Positions 44,240 through 52,656 of a stretch of 64,000 bases of DNA are shown piece by piece. The notes under the pieces are model-generated. The model was not told the origin of the DNA. It saw only the letters and a list, made by a program, of their open reading frames with translations, and made no database searches. A program made the position numbers and the translations under genes. Positions within the stretch are counted from its first letter, which is position 1. Every line of letters begins with the position of its first letter. Source of the DNA: a bacterium (GTDB taxonomy: Bacteria; Planctomycetota; SZUA-567); NCBI GenBank assembly GCA_003245715.1, contig QKCJ01000018.1, positions 62,001 through 126,000 on the forward strand. The letters run 5' to 3'.

Positions 44240-44994
44240 CGGCGCACTACCTCGGTATCCCAGCCAAGTGCATGGGCGCTGTCTGCCCGGGCCTGCGCAC
44301 TTGTTCGCGAGGCAAAGGCGCCGATCTGGATGACGAAACGGTCGCCGCCCTGCGAGAACTCCCTGAAGAGCGCAGTCTCAAAGCCCTGATTTTTAAGCTT
44401 GTCAATCTCGGTCTGTGCAGTCGGCTTGGTCAGGTATTTGCGCTTTACTCTGACCCGCCAGATTGAGCCGACCCCGCTTGACCCCTGAAGGGCGGTACTC
44501 TTTGGATAATCCCGGCGCAGGCGTTCTTCATATTCATAAGCACCACTGGCATCGCCGCACTGCTTCTTGGCGGTGACAATGCCGGCAAGTGCCTGGTCAA
44601 CCGGGAAGATGTCCTCATACATATTAAGAAGCGTCAGATAATCTTCGGCGGCTTTGTTTGGGGTGTTCATCTTCAGATAACTTTTTGCCCTGCCCTCAAG
44701 CGAGCGCGCGCGCAATTCGCGGTTTTTGGAGAACTCGATAACCGTACTGAAATCCTTTGCCGCTTCCTTGCAGAGTCCGAGGTTGTAATTTGACATCCCT
44801 TCATAGTAGAGCGCCTGATAACGCAGTGGGTTGTCGGTTGTTGAGTAGTGGTGAAAGGTGTCTTTCGCATTCTGATAATCACCGGCAGCGTAAGCCTGCT
44901 CTGCACTCTCATAAGGCAGAGGGTTGGTGCAGCCGGTCAGGATTGTCGCTGTTAGCATGATAAAGAGCAGCACCGGTAAATTATAGGTTCTCAT
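44236..44994 (-). CDS. TPR-SPOR lipoprotein
   Basis: 252 aa from ATG 44994, after GGAGGAACTGAA and forming an ATGA overlap with rfbD. Lipobox LTGC near residue 22 predicts lipidation. TPR-like helices (about 30-150, e.g. YQNAKDTFHHYSTTDNPLRYQALYYEGMSNYNLG) are followed by a C-terminal SPOR-like domain (about 170-252: WRVRVKRKYLTKPTAQTEIDKLKNQGF...RFVIQIGAFASRTSAQARADSAHALG). SPOR domains bind denuded septal peptidoglycan, so this may act in division or wall remodelling. Confidence 0.8.
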   Translation of the reverse strand: MRTYNLPVLLFIMLTATILTGCTNPLPYESAEQAYAAGDYQNAKDTFHHYSTTDNPLRYQALYYEGMSNYNLGLCKEAAKDFSTVIEFSKNRELRARSLEGRAKSYLKMNTPNKAAEDYLTLLNMYEDIFPVDQALAGIVTAKKQCGDASGAYEYEERLRRDYPKSTALQGSSGVGSIWRVRVKRKYLTKPTAQTEIDKLKNQGFETALFREFSQGGDRFVIQIGAFASRTSAQARADSAHALGWDTEVVRR

Positions 44995-45848
44995 TTCAGT
45001 TCCTCCCCGCAAGAGTTGAAAAAATCATTTAATGCCTCACGCCAATCCGGTTGCGCCGGCAGTCCGGCGGCTTTGAGGCCGGAGTTCTCAAGGCGTGAGT
45101 TTTTAGGCCGCCTGGCCGGTCTTGGATATTCTTCACTGCTGCAGGGGACAACCTTCTGGCTGACTCCGGCAAGTTTGAAAATCTCTCTGGTGAAATCATA
45201 CCACGTCGCTTCCCCTTCGCAGGTCAGGTGGAATAACCCGCGGCAATTATTTCGGATAAGTTTTTCAAGCCCTGCTGCGACAGCGTTGCATGAGGTGGGG
45301 TTGCCGGTCTGATCGTTGACGACCTTCAGCTGCGGATGTCCGGCCTTTGAAAGTTTGAGCATTGTATGCAGAAAACTTGGCCCGCTGCTGCCGTAAAGCC
45401 ACGCCACTCGCGCAATGATATAATCGTCGCAATTAGCCGCCACTGCTTTCTCACCGGCGAGTTTGCTTGCTCCGTAAACCGTCTGCGGAGCTGTCGCGTC
45501 GGTTTCTGTGTAGGGAGAATCTTTCTTGCCGTCAAAGACATAATCAGTTGAGATCTGTATCATTGTGCAACCTGAGTCATGGCAGGCCCTGGCGAGATTG
45601 GCCGGGGCTGCTTCATTAAGCAGATACGCTTTTTCAATCTCCGTCTCGCACGCATCAACCGCCGTCATCGCCGCGCAGTTAATCAGCAGCTGCGGCGAGG
45701 TATCGGTTATTACTTTCCGGCACTGCCCGGCATCGGTTATATCAAGCTCGGCTCTGCCGGCAAGAATCAGTTCATGCCCGCACTGCGGCAGATAAGCGGC
45801 AAGCTCACGTCCAAGCATGCCTCGTGCGCCGGTGATTAAGATTTTCAT
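44991..45848 (-). CDS. rfbD: dTDP-4-dehydrorhamnose reductase
   Basis: 285 aa. SDR-family NADPH enzyme making dTDP-L-rhamnose. Nucleotide loop GARGMLG near residue 7, NCAAMTAVDACE, STDYVFDG, and catalytic YGASKLAGE (Tyr-x3-Lys). First gene of the eight-gene minus-strand operon; rfbABC are not nearby. Supplies rhamnose for surface polysaccharide, or possibly a flagellin glycan. Confidence 0.9.
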   Translation of the reverse strand: MKILITGARGMLGRELAAYLPQCGHELILAGRAELDITDAGQCRKVITDTSPQLLINCAAMTAVDACETEIEKAYLLNEAAPANLARACHDSGCTMIQISTDYVFDGKKDSPYTETDATAPQTVYGASKLAGEKAVAANCDDYIIARVAWLYGSSGPSFLHTMLKLSKAGHPQLKVVNDQTGNPTSCNAVAAGLEKLIRNNCRGLFHLTCEGEATWYDFTREIFKLAGVSQKVVPCSSEEYPRPARRPKNSRLENSGLKAAGLPAQPDWREALNDFFNSCGEELK

Positions 45849-45975
45849 TTAACACTTTCCGTAAAAACAATATAATGTTCAGCTGTGTTTCAAGGCTAAT
45901 ATTATACGACTGGGCCATATTTTCGCAACCTTTTGAATACCGGTCACAAAGGTTTTATCAATCAGGAGCAGCAAA

Positions 45976-47427
45976 ATGGATATAAAAGCAAAAGCGGACT
46001 ATGCAGCTACCGGAAAATCCGGCTATAAAATGGCAAAAACCTGCGAAATTGTTGTTTTCGGCGCTTCTGGCGACCTGGCGGCGAGAAAGGTCTTTCCGGC
46101 GTTATACAATATCTTTTTGCATGGTGAGTTACCTGAAGATACCGGAATTACCGGCTTTGCCCGGCGGGATTACTCTGAAGATGATTTTCACGGGATTATC
46201 CGTGCGGCGCTCAAAAAACACTGCACAAGTTATGCCGAGGAAAAAGTTCAGGAATTTCTCTCGCGGGTTAAATATTTTGTCGGTGATTACGCTGATGCGG
46301 ATTCTTTCCGGAAATTTGCGGAGGTTCTGAATGAGTCCTCACGTTGCAGCAGCCGTCTGTATTATCTGGCGATACCGCCGAGCGTCTTCAGGCCGGTGGT
46401 GGAAAACCTCAAACTCAGCGGCATGTTTGAGACGGATTGTCCTGAGGCCTTTGCCAGAGTAGTTATTGAGAAGCCTTTTGGCCATGATCTTGAGTCGGCG
46501 CGGGAGCTTAATTCATTCCTGCTCTCACTTTTGCGCGAGGACCAGATTTACCGTATCGACCATTATCTTGGCAAGGACACTGTGCAGAATGTGCTTTTTT
46601 TCCGCTTTGCCAATGCCATTTTTGAACCCCTCTGGAACCGGCAACACATTGACCATGTCGAGATTATCGCCGCAGAAGAACTTGGCGTGGAGAACCGCGG
46701 CGGATTCTATGACAAGGTCGGGGTGGTACGCGACTTTATCCAGAACCATATCATGCAGCTCCTTACACTTGTAGCCATGGAACAACCCGTCAGCTTTGAC
46801 GGCAACCGTATACGCGATGAAAAGGTAAAAGTTCTGCGCTCGCTTCGGCCGTTTGCTGAGGGGGATATAATTCCCGGCCAGTACGAAGGTTATCGCGATA
46901 TTCCAGAAGTTGCCAACGACTCGCATACCCCCACCTACGCGGCGATGCGGATTATGATTGACAACTGGCGTTGGCAGGGAGTGCCGTTTTATATCCATGC
47001 CGGTAAAAATCTCGGCAAACGCCTGACCGAGTGCAAGATACAGTTCAAGCAGATTCCGTTCTGTCTGTTCGGGCATGAAAAAGCCTGCGCCACCCTCAAA
47101 CCCAATGCCCTGCGCCTGCGCATCCAGCCACAGGAAAGCATCCTCCTTGAATTTGCCTGCAAAAACCCCGATGGCAAAATGGCCTCAACCCAGGTTACCA
47201 TGGACTTTGACTACGAGGAAGCTTTCGGCCGCAAACCGCCCGAGGCGTACCAACGGCTGATTGTCGATGCCATTAACGGAGACTCAACCCTCTTTATCCG
47301 TAATGACGAAGTTGAAATGGCCTGGGAATATATTACTCCCGCCCTGAAATTTATTGAAAAAACAGAACCGATTATCTATAAACCCGGAACCTTTCAGCCC
47401 CCTGCTGAGATTCTCCTGAAGAAATAA
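45976..47427 (+). CDS. zwf: Glucose-6-phosphate dehydrogenase
   Basis: 483 aa, RBS AGGAGCAGC. First step of the oxidative pentose phosphate pathway. N-terminal dinucleotide loop [17 protein letters not shown] (about 28-45), active-site [13 protein letters not shown] (about 193-205) with the catalytic His, and the C-terminal G6PDH domain with [15 protein letters not shown]. Transcribed divergently from rfbD; 127 bp separate them. No pgl or gnd adjacent. Confidence 0.96.
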   Translation: MDIKAKADYAATGKSGYKMAKTCEIVVFGASGDLAARKVFPALYNIFLHGELPEDTGITGFARRDYSEDDFHGIIRAALKKHCTSYAEEKVQEFLSRVKYFVGDYADADSFRKFAEVLNESSRCSSRLYYLAIPPSVFRPVVENLKLSGMFETDCPEAFARVVIEKPFGHDLESARELNSFLLSLLREDQIYRIDHYLGKDTVQNVLFFRFANAIFEPLWNRQHIDHVEIIAAEELGVENRGGFYDKVGVVRDFIQNHIMQLLTLVAMEQPVSFDGNRIRDEKVKVLRSLRPFAEGDIIPGQYEGYRDIPEVANDSHTPTYAAMRIMIDNWRWQGVPFYIHAGKNLGKRLTECKIQFKQIPFCLFGHEKACATLKPNALRLRIQPQESILLEFACKNPDGKMASTQVTMDFDYEEAFGRKPPEAYQRLIVDAINGDSTLFIRNDEVEMAWEYITPALKFIEKTEPIIYKPGTFQPPAEILLKK

Positions 47428-47464
47428 TTAAAACCTAATATATTGATATATAGTTTTTTGTGAG

Positions 47465-47496
47465 AAACCGGGATCTTTAATTGGATGCCGGTTTTT
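47465..47496 (+). terminator. Weak terminator of zwf
   Basis: AAACCGG pairs with CCGGTTT around a 16-nt loop, followed by TTATTTT. Confidence 0.5.
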
Positions 47497-47572
47497 ATTT
47501 TGTGAGTAATTTGCATTAAAGTAATAATCTTTGTCATATTTGCGAGATTTCATGCAAGGCTAATATTCAGCT

Positions 47573-47584
47573 AACATGGATGTT
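47573..47584 (+). promoter_or_regulatory. CsrA-type hairpin in GGDEF leader
   Basis: AACA-TGGA-TGTT is a perfect short hairpin with GGA in the loop, just upstream of the EAL/GGDEF gene and shortly after a TAATAT (about 47561). It fits the CsrA consensus except at the R position. Confidence 0.35.
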
Positions 47585-47637
47585 TATAAGTTGGGCATAG
47601 TTTTTTTTGTGTTTTCATCAATGTGGAGTCTTTGAAA

Positions 47638-49443
47638 ATGAGTGTTGAATCAATCAGGAAAGTTCCAACTCTTAGCAAGAAGGAGTTCCTTGATTCTCTG
47701 TGTGTCTGGCCGGTATTTCAGCCACTGGTTGACCTTTATCAGGAAGCTCCGATTGGCTATGAGGTACTCACGCGGGGGCAGGAGCCATATGCCAATCCGC
47801 TCAATATTTTTTCACAGGCTCAATTTTTTGACGCGCGTTGGGAGACTGAGGCTATCTGTCGTGAGGCGGCTTTCAAGGCGATATCCGAGTTTGACACCAA
47901 GATGAAAAACTCGACATTTTTCATCAATATCAGCCCGAACATTCTCTGTGACCCGCGGATATTTGATGAGCTTTCGCCAGAGCGTTTGCGGCGTTATGGT
48001 ATCTGTCCCGAGCAGATAGTCCTTGAGATTACTGAGGAGGTTTCGCTTGGGCGTTATATTGATTTTGATAACCTTATTGCCCGTCTGCGGGAAATGGGTT
48101 TCCGGATTGCGGTTGATGATTTCGGTTATGGCAGTGCGAGCCTGTACTCAATTGTCGCGGTCAAGCCTGATTTTCTCAAGCTGGACAAATCGCTGATCCG
48201 CAATATTCACCGGGATCTGCACAAGGTGAAGATGGTGCGTGCGCTGCAGCACTTGTGTGAAGACATGAATATGCGTCTGGTTGCCGAAGGGGTCGAGGAG
48301 CGCGAGGAGCTGCAGAAACTGAGTGAGCTTGGCGTGCGTTTTACCCAGGGTTATTACCTTGGTCATCCGCGCGCAAGGCCCAGTGGGATAGATAAGGACG
48401 CGGCTTCAGCGGTGCATGATTTTTCCCGGCGGATGCGCTATCTGGCGGCGGGGCAGGATACGGTGCGCGACATTATGCAGTTTCCCATTACCTACGAGGA
48501 GGGTCATGCCTGTGGCGAGACTCTTTACCGCATTTTCACTGAAACACCGGAAGATCACGTCGTGCTGATGCGTGACGGACGTCCGCGCGGGCTTATTACC
48601 AAAAGCGGCTTCATGGCCAATACCAGCGGCGCGTTTGGTTATTCACTTCTGCAGAAGCGTCCTGCCGACCGTGCGGCCAAGCAGAATATTCTCTGTGTCA
48701 ATGATGAGATATCCATTGTTGAACTTGCCAAGACTGCTATGGAAAGGAGTGCCGAGGATGTGTACGATCCAGTTGTGATCGTAAACTCCGAGGGTATCTT
48801 TCAGGGAACTGTCGCTATCAGAATGCTGATTCTGCGTGCCTCGCAGATGGAAGTTGATAATGCCCGTGACTCCAACCCGCTTACAGGTCTGCCCGGTAAC
48901 CGTCGCATCAGTGAATGGATAAGCCAGGCGCTCAAGGGCGGGGAGTATTGCGTGGTTTATTTCGACCTTAACCGCTTTAAAGAATACAATGATGTTTATG
49001 GTTTTGCGGCTGGTGACGAGATGATTCGTCTGGCTGGGGAGATACTTAAAAAGTACGAGGGCGAATTGTCTGAGAACGGCAAGCTCGGTCATCTCGGCGG
49101 GGACGACTTTATTTTCGTCTCCTACGGCAAGGTTGCGGGGCTGAGCCTGCAGCAGCTCTGTGAGGAGTTTGACAAACAGAAGCGCCAGCTCTTCAAGCCT
49201 GAGCATCTGCAGGATAAAGGTTATTACTCTAAAGACCGCCGCGGGGCAGATAGCTTTGTACCGCTGGTCAGTGTCAGCGCGGCAGCGGTGCCTTCTTCCT
49301 GCTTCAATTTTATTCCGCACCCGGCGCAGCTTGCCAAGGTCGCGGCTGAGTTAAAGAAAGTTGCCAAGGAAGACTGCAAAAACTGTGGCGGAAGCTGCAG
49401 CAGGTTTGAGCGCAGGATTTACACTAACCCAGATGATCTCTGA
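47638..49443 (+). CDS. EAL-CBS-GGDEF signalling protein, likely degenerate
   Basis: 601 aa from ATG 47638, preceded by GTGGAG. EAL domain (about 15-245) has EVL instead of EAL (YEVLTRG), but keeps LEITEE, VDDFGYGSAS, LDKSLI and VAEGVE. A CBS pair (about 265-400) follows. The GGDEF domain (about 410-590) has GGDDF in place of GG(D/E)EF, DSNPLTGLPGNRRI and YFDLNRFKEYND. No membrane segment. Cyclic di-GMP turnover is possible, but both motifs are altered, so it may be a c-di-GMP or nucleotide-responsive switch. A Cys-rich patch (CKNCGGSC) ends it. Confidence 0.85.
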   Translation: MSVESIRKVPTLSKKEFLDSLCVWPVFQPLVDLYQEAPIGYEVLTRGQEPYANPLNIFSQAQFFDARWETEAICREAAFKAISEFDTKMKNSTFFINISPNILCDPRIFDELSPERLRRYGICPEQIVLEITEEVSLGRYIDFDNLIARLREMGFRIAVDDFGYGSASLYSIVAVKPDFLKLDKSLIRNIHRDLHKVKMVRALQHLCEDMNMRLVAEGVEEREELQKLSELGVRFTQGYYLGHPRARPSGIDKDAASAVHDFSRRMRYLAAGQDTVRDIMQFPITYEEGHACGETLYRIFTETPEDHVVLMRDGRPRGLITKSGFMANTSGAFGYSLLQKRPADRAAKQNILCVNDEISIVELAKTAMERSAEDVYDPVVIVNSEGIFQGTVAIRMLILRASQMEVDNARDSNPLTGLPGNRRISEWISQALKGGEYCVVYFDLNRFKEYNDVYGFAAGDEMIRLAGEILKKYEGELSENGKLGHLGGDDFIFVSYGKVAGLSLQQLCEEFDKQKRQLFKPEHLQDKGYYSKDRRGADSFVPLVSVSAAAVPSSCFNFIPHPAQLAKVAAELKKVAKEDCKNCGGSCSRFERRIYTNPDDL

Positions 49444-49504
49444 TCGGCGTCTTTTGTGCGTGGTCAGATTTTGACTGATTGTTCCGGTTAATTGTGAACG
49501 CTCT

Positions 49505-50587
49505 CTAGACGGTTGCGTAGATGCTCTGGTAGTAGTTGAGGAGTTTCTGGGTGATGATTTTTGAGGAGAATTCCTCTTCAACGCGGATTCTGGCATTATG
49601 TGAAAGTTCATTGCAGAGCGCCTGATCCTTCAGCAGGCGGCAGATGGAATCGGCCATCGCCTTGCTGTCACCGGCAGATATCAGTAATCCCGTAACCTCA
49701 TGCTCAATCAGTGAGAATAACCCGCCAACGCCGCACGCCACAACCGGTATCCCCATCGCCATTGCCTGTAGGACTGACATGCCAAATCCCTCCTTGCGGG
49801 TCGGCTCGACAAAAATATTGATATTGCTGATATTCTGCGAGTCGGTAATGGTGCTGGCTGAGAAGGTCAGACGGCTGCTGATTTTGAGATTGTCAGCCCG
49901 GTCACGCAACTTCTGCTTGTCAGGGCCATGCCCCATTATCAGGAATTCTGCATCAAGACCGCGCTCAAGCACACTTTTGGCCGCCACCAGAAAATCCTGC
50001 TGACCCTTATGCTCAATAAGCGTTCCGTATGTCCCGACAACTGGCAGCCGTTCAAACTGGGCAGTCGTTTTGATATTGGTCGAAACCGCAGGGAAATGCT
50101 TGAGGTTCAGGCCGTTTGGGATAACCTTGATAACTTCCTGCGCAAAACCCTCTTTATTGATGAGTTTCTCGCGGATAGCTTCAGATAGGGCGATAAGACG
50201 GCAGTTATTGTCTGTTTTAAGCTTTTCGAGCGATTCGAGATTGTCAAGACGGTTGACTGTCACAAATAATGGCAGGCTGAGTGACTTGGCAATTTTATGC
50301 GCCGCAGCCGCACAGTCGGGGCAGTGGGCGTGGATAATAGACGGCTCGAATTTGCGGATTGAATCCAGAATCTTGCGTCCGAGGATCGGCACACCAAGGT
50401 GCGGGAAGATGCGAACATCACACCCCAGAGCCGAGAACATTTCTTCTCGCTCACCACCGGCCCTGGCTATGATCATCACCGCGCAGCCGCTTGAGAGCAG
50501 GTCGGGGATGATATTGAGGGCCGCAAAAGATGGCCCGGTCATGTCCAGTGCATTCAGAATTAGTACAATTCGTTTACTGAAGCTCAT
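49505..50587 (-). CDS. Glycosyltransferase family 4
   Basis: 360 aa, GT-B fold. N-terminal acceptor domain; C-terminal nucleotide-sugar domain with VGTYGTLIEHKGQQDFLVAAK, LIMGHGPDKQKL and the E-x7-E motif in FVEPTRKEGFGMSVLQAMAMGIPVVACGVGGL. Retaining transferase likely acting on a lipid-linked or surface sugar. Transcribed away from rpsD; no neighbours of polysaccharide type directly beside it. Confidence 0.88.
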   Translation of the reverse strand: MSFSKRIVLILNALDMTGPSFAALNIIPDLLSSGCAVMIIARAGGEREEMFSALGCDVRIFPHLGVPILGRKILDSIRKFEPSIIHAHCPDCAAAAHKIAKSLSLPLFVTVNRLDNLESLEKLKTDNNCRLIALSEAIREKLINKEGFAQEVIKVIPNGLNLKHFPAVSTNIKTTAQFERLPVVGTYGTLIEHKGQQDFLVAAKSVLERGLDAEFLIMGHGPDKQKLRDRADNLKISSRLTFSASTITDSQNISNINIFVEPTRKEGFGMSVLQAMAMGIPVVACGVGGLFSLIEHEVTGLLISAGDSKAMADSICRLLKDQALCNELSHNARIRVEEEFSSKIITQKLLNYYQSIYATV

Positions 50588-50762
50588 GCCCGGTATTTTA
50601 CTGCGGAATATTAATGTTGCAATGAGATATTTTTATCGGAAGCAAACTTTTATCGCCGAGCCGGGGTAAGTCCGCGGCAGAGGCCGGAAGATACAGGGTA
50701 TTTGTCGGTTGCAACTTTTGCCGGAATAGCCGGTAAATTTCAGGTAAATTGTTAAAATCCCC

Positions 50763-50790
50763 TTGATTGCTTGGGACTTATGGCTATAAA
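50763..50790 (+). promoter_or_regulatory. Promoter of rpsD
   Basis: TTGATT (50763-50768), 16 bp, TATAAA (50785-50790). Start near 50797 gives a leader of about 105 nt. Confidence 0.6.
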
Positions 50791-50806
50791 TTACCCACTT
50801 GTCCTT

Positions 50807-50833
50807 GCCGGTGCAGGAGTGAAACCTGCCGGC
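50807..50833 (+). promoter_or_regulatory. Leader hairpin, possible S4 autoregulation
   Basis: GCCG...GCAGG pairs with CCTGC-CGGC (bulged near 50811-50812) around AGTGAAA. Ribosomal protein S4 controls its own mRNA in several bacteria; this hairpin is a candidate site. Confidence 0.4.
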
Positions 50834-50901
50834 GGGGGGATATTTTTATGTCGCGTTTTAGTTGTTTCACAGCAGTTATACGCTAAAAACAGGAGAAACT
50901 A

Positions 50902-51504
50902 ATGGGTCGTTTTACAAAGCCAAGAGCCAAGGTCTGCCGCCGTCTGGGTCTGATGGTCTTCAACAATGGCAACGTCGAGAAGGCATACCTCAAGCGTGAA
51001 AACATCGGTTTTGGCCGCCGCAAGCCGTCAGAATACGGTATCCGTCTGACTGAAAAGCAGAAGATCATGCACTACTATGGTCTTCGCGAAAAGCAGATGC
51101 GCAAGCTCTTTTCAGAAGCCAAGGCTGCTAAGGGTGACGCTGGTCAGAACTTCCTCGCACTCTGCGAACGTCGTCTTGACAACGCAATTTTCGCTGCAGG
51201 ATTTGCCATGAGCCGCGCTTCAGCACGTCAGTTCGTCGCTCACGGTCACGTTCTGGTTAACGGCAAGAAATGCACAATTCCTTCATGCCAGGTTAACGTT
51301 GGTGATACTATTACAGTCAAGGACAAGGCCGGTTCACAGAAGGTCATTGATACCGCAGTTGAACTCCGTTCAGGCTATTCATGCCCTGAGTGGGTTGCTG
51401 CTGACGCCAAGTCACGCTCAATTCGCGTTCTTCGCCTCCCAATCCGCGAAGACGTTATGCTCCCAGTCAATGAACAGCTCGTTGTTGAATTCTATAGCCG
51501 CTGA
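50902..51504 (+). CDS. rpsD: 30S ribosomal protein S4
   Basis: 200 aa. GRFTKPRAKVCRRLGL opening; S4 RNA-binding fold from CERRLDNAIFAAGFAMSRASARQFVAHGHVLVNGKK (about 90-125); ends PVNEQLVVEFYSR. Binds 16S rRNA early in small-subunit assembly. It stands alone, not in the alpha operon, with its own promoter and terminator. Codon use (GTT, CGT, AAG, CTC) looks like a highly expressed gene. Confidence 0.97.
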   Translation: MGRFTKPRAKVCRRLGLMVFNNGNVEKAYLKRENIGFGRRKPSEYGIRLTEKQKIMHYYGLREKQMRKLFSEAKAAKGDAGQNFLALCERRLDNAIFAAGFAMSRASARQFVAHGHVLVNGKKCTIPSCQVNVGDTITVKDKAGSQKVIDTAVELRSGYSCPEWVAADAKSRSIRVLRLPIREDVMLPVNEQLVVEFYSR

Positions 51505-51529
51505 TAAAGACTGAGTTATCTGAAATTTT

Positions 51530-51565
51530 AAGCGGTTCCCGTTTGTCCGGGAGCCGCTTTTTTTA
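51530..51565 (+). terminator. Terminator of rpsD
   Basis: AGCGGTTCCC pairs with GGGAGCCGCT (10 bp, one T-G pair), then a T run. The next 145 bp up to the small minus-strand gene hold nothing recognised. Confidence 0.9.
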
Positions 51566-51710
51566 TTTCATGATAATCTGGTTTGTCCGCCACGCTCTGC
51601 CTGTTCAGTAAATTTAGCCCCGGCTGACCTCGCTGCGCACATAGTGTTTAAAACGATTTATGTCGCAAATGTCTGTATTGCTGCGATATGCTGGCAGATT
51701 AATTATTCGG

Positions 51711-51857
51711 TTAATGATTTTTTTTATAGTCCGGGCAGGTTACTGCGTTTGGCCGTTCTGGCCTTGTGCAGGACGAGCCATAATCATATTTGCAGCTGTC
51801 ACAGAGGAATTTTCCGGTGATACTAAAAATTAATTTTTGCCAGATCTTTCTGAACAT
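51711..51857 (-). CDS. Cysteine-rich miniprotein
   Basis: 48 aa from ATG 51857, with AGGAG 10 nt upstream on the minus strand. Basic, hydrophobic start (MFRKIWQKLIFSITGKF) then CDSCKYDYGSSCTRPERPNAVTCPDYK. The four Cys (C-x2-C-x7-C-x10-C) and the CPDYK end form a plausible metal-binding knuckle. Small proteins of this look recur in anaerobes; I do not know a function. A frame-open upstream ATG adds 22 residues without RBS. Confidence 0.6.
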   Translation of the reverse strand: MFRKIWQKLIFSITGKFLCDSCKYDYGSSCTRPERPNAVTCPDYKKNH

Positions 51858-52002
51858 GTCTGTGTTGCTCCTGAAAACCGGGATGCGGGTAGTTGCTATG
51901 CGTTTTGTGCAAATAAATAACATCTTTTATTTCGGTCACTAAATTATTATAATAAATCATAATCTTTTTTCAATTTATAAACACAGTTGTGAGGTACATA
52001 TC

Positions 52003-52575
52003 ATGGCCGGTGCAAATATTGCGGTCTTTCCCGGGACGTTCGATCCGATTACTTACGGGCATCTTGATGTTATCAAGCGCGGGGCTGATCTTTATGATGA
52101 GTTGGTAGTCGCTGTTGGCAGCAATCAGTCAAAGAAGTCAATTTTCAGCCCTGAGGAGAGGGTTGAGATGGTCAGGAAGCTTACTGAGGGTATCGGCAAT
52201 GTCAGGGTCGAGTCTTTTTGCGGGATGACGGTTGATTTTGTGCGCAAGGTAGATGCCAAGGTAATTCTGCGCGGTATCAGGACATATGCTGACTTTGAGT
52301 ATGAGTTCCAGCTCGCCATTGCTAATCGCCGGATGGGCGGGGTGGAGACGGTCTTTGTCATGGCCAGCGCCGAGAATTCATTTATCCGTTCTACTCTGAT
52401 CCGGGAAGCGTGTTCGCTTGGCGGTGATGTTTCTGCGTTTGTCCCCAAAGAGGTGCAGAAGCTTCTGTATGATAAGATTCAGTCGCGTCCGGGCAAGGGC
52501 GTGGGGCTGGGTGGTGAGGAAGCACCGCAGGCAGGTGAGGGCAATCAAGGCCTTATCGGTGAGGCGATTGACTGA
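52003..52575 (+). CDS. coaD: Pantetheine-phosphate adenylyltransferase
   Basis: 190 aa. Fourth step of coenzyme A synthesis. AVFPGTFDPITYGHLDVIKRG (HxGH-type TYGHLD), IFSPEERVEMV, ILRGIRTYADFEYEFQLA and SAENSFIRSTLIRE are all present. It runs about 30 residues past the usual length of near 160; the extra C-terminal tail is Gly/Glu-rich (RPGKGVGLGGEEAPQAGEGNQ). Confidence 0.95.
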   Translation: MAGANIAVFPGTFDPITYGHLDVIKRGADLYDELVVAVGSNQSKKSIFSPEERVEMVRKLTEGIGNVRVESFCGMTVDFVRKVDAKVILRGIRTYADFEYEFQLAIANRRMGGVETVFVMASAENSFIRSTLIREACSLGGDVSAFVPKEVQKLLYDKIQSRPGKGVGLGGEEAPQAGEGNQGLIGEAID

Positions 52576-52656
52576 GCTTTATATAAAAACGATAGACGGA
52601 AAATGTTGGGAAACGGTTGTTTTTTTTTAGGTGGTGTGGGGATGCGGAGACCGTAA

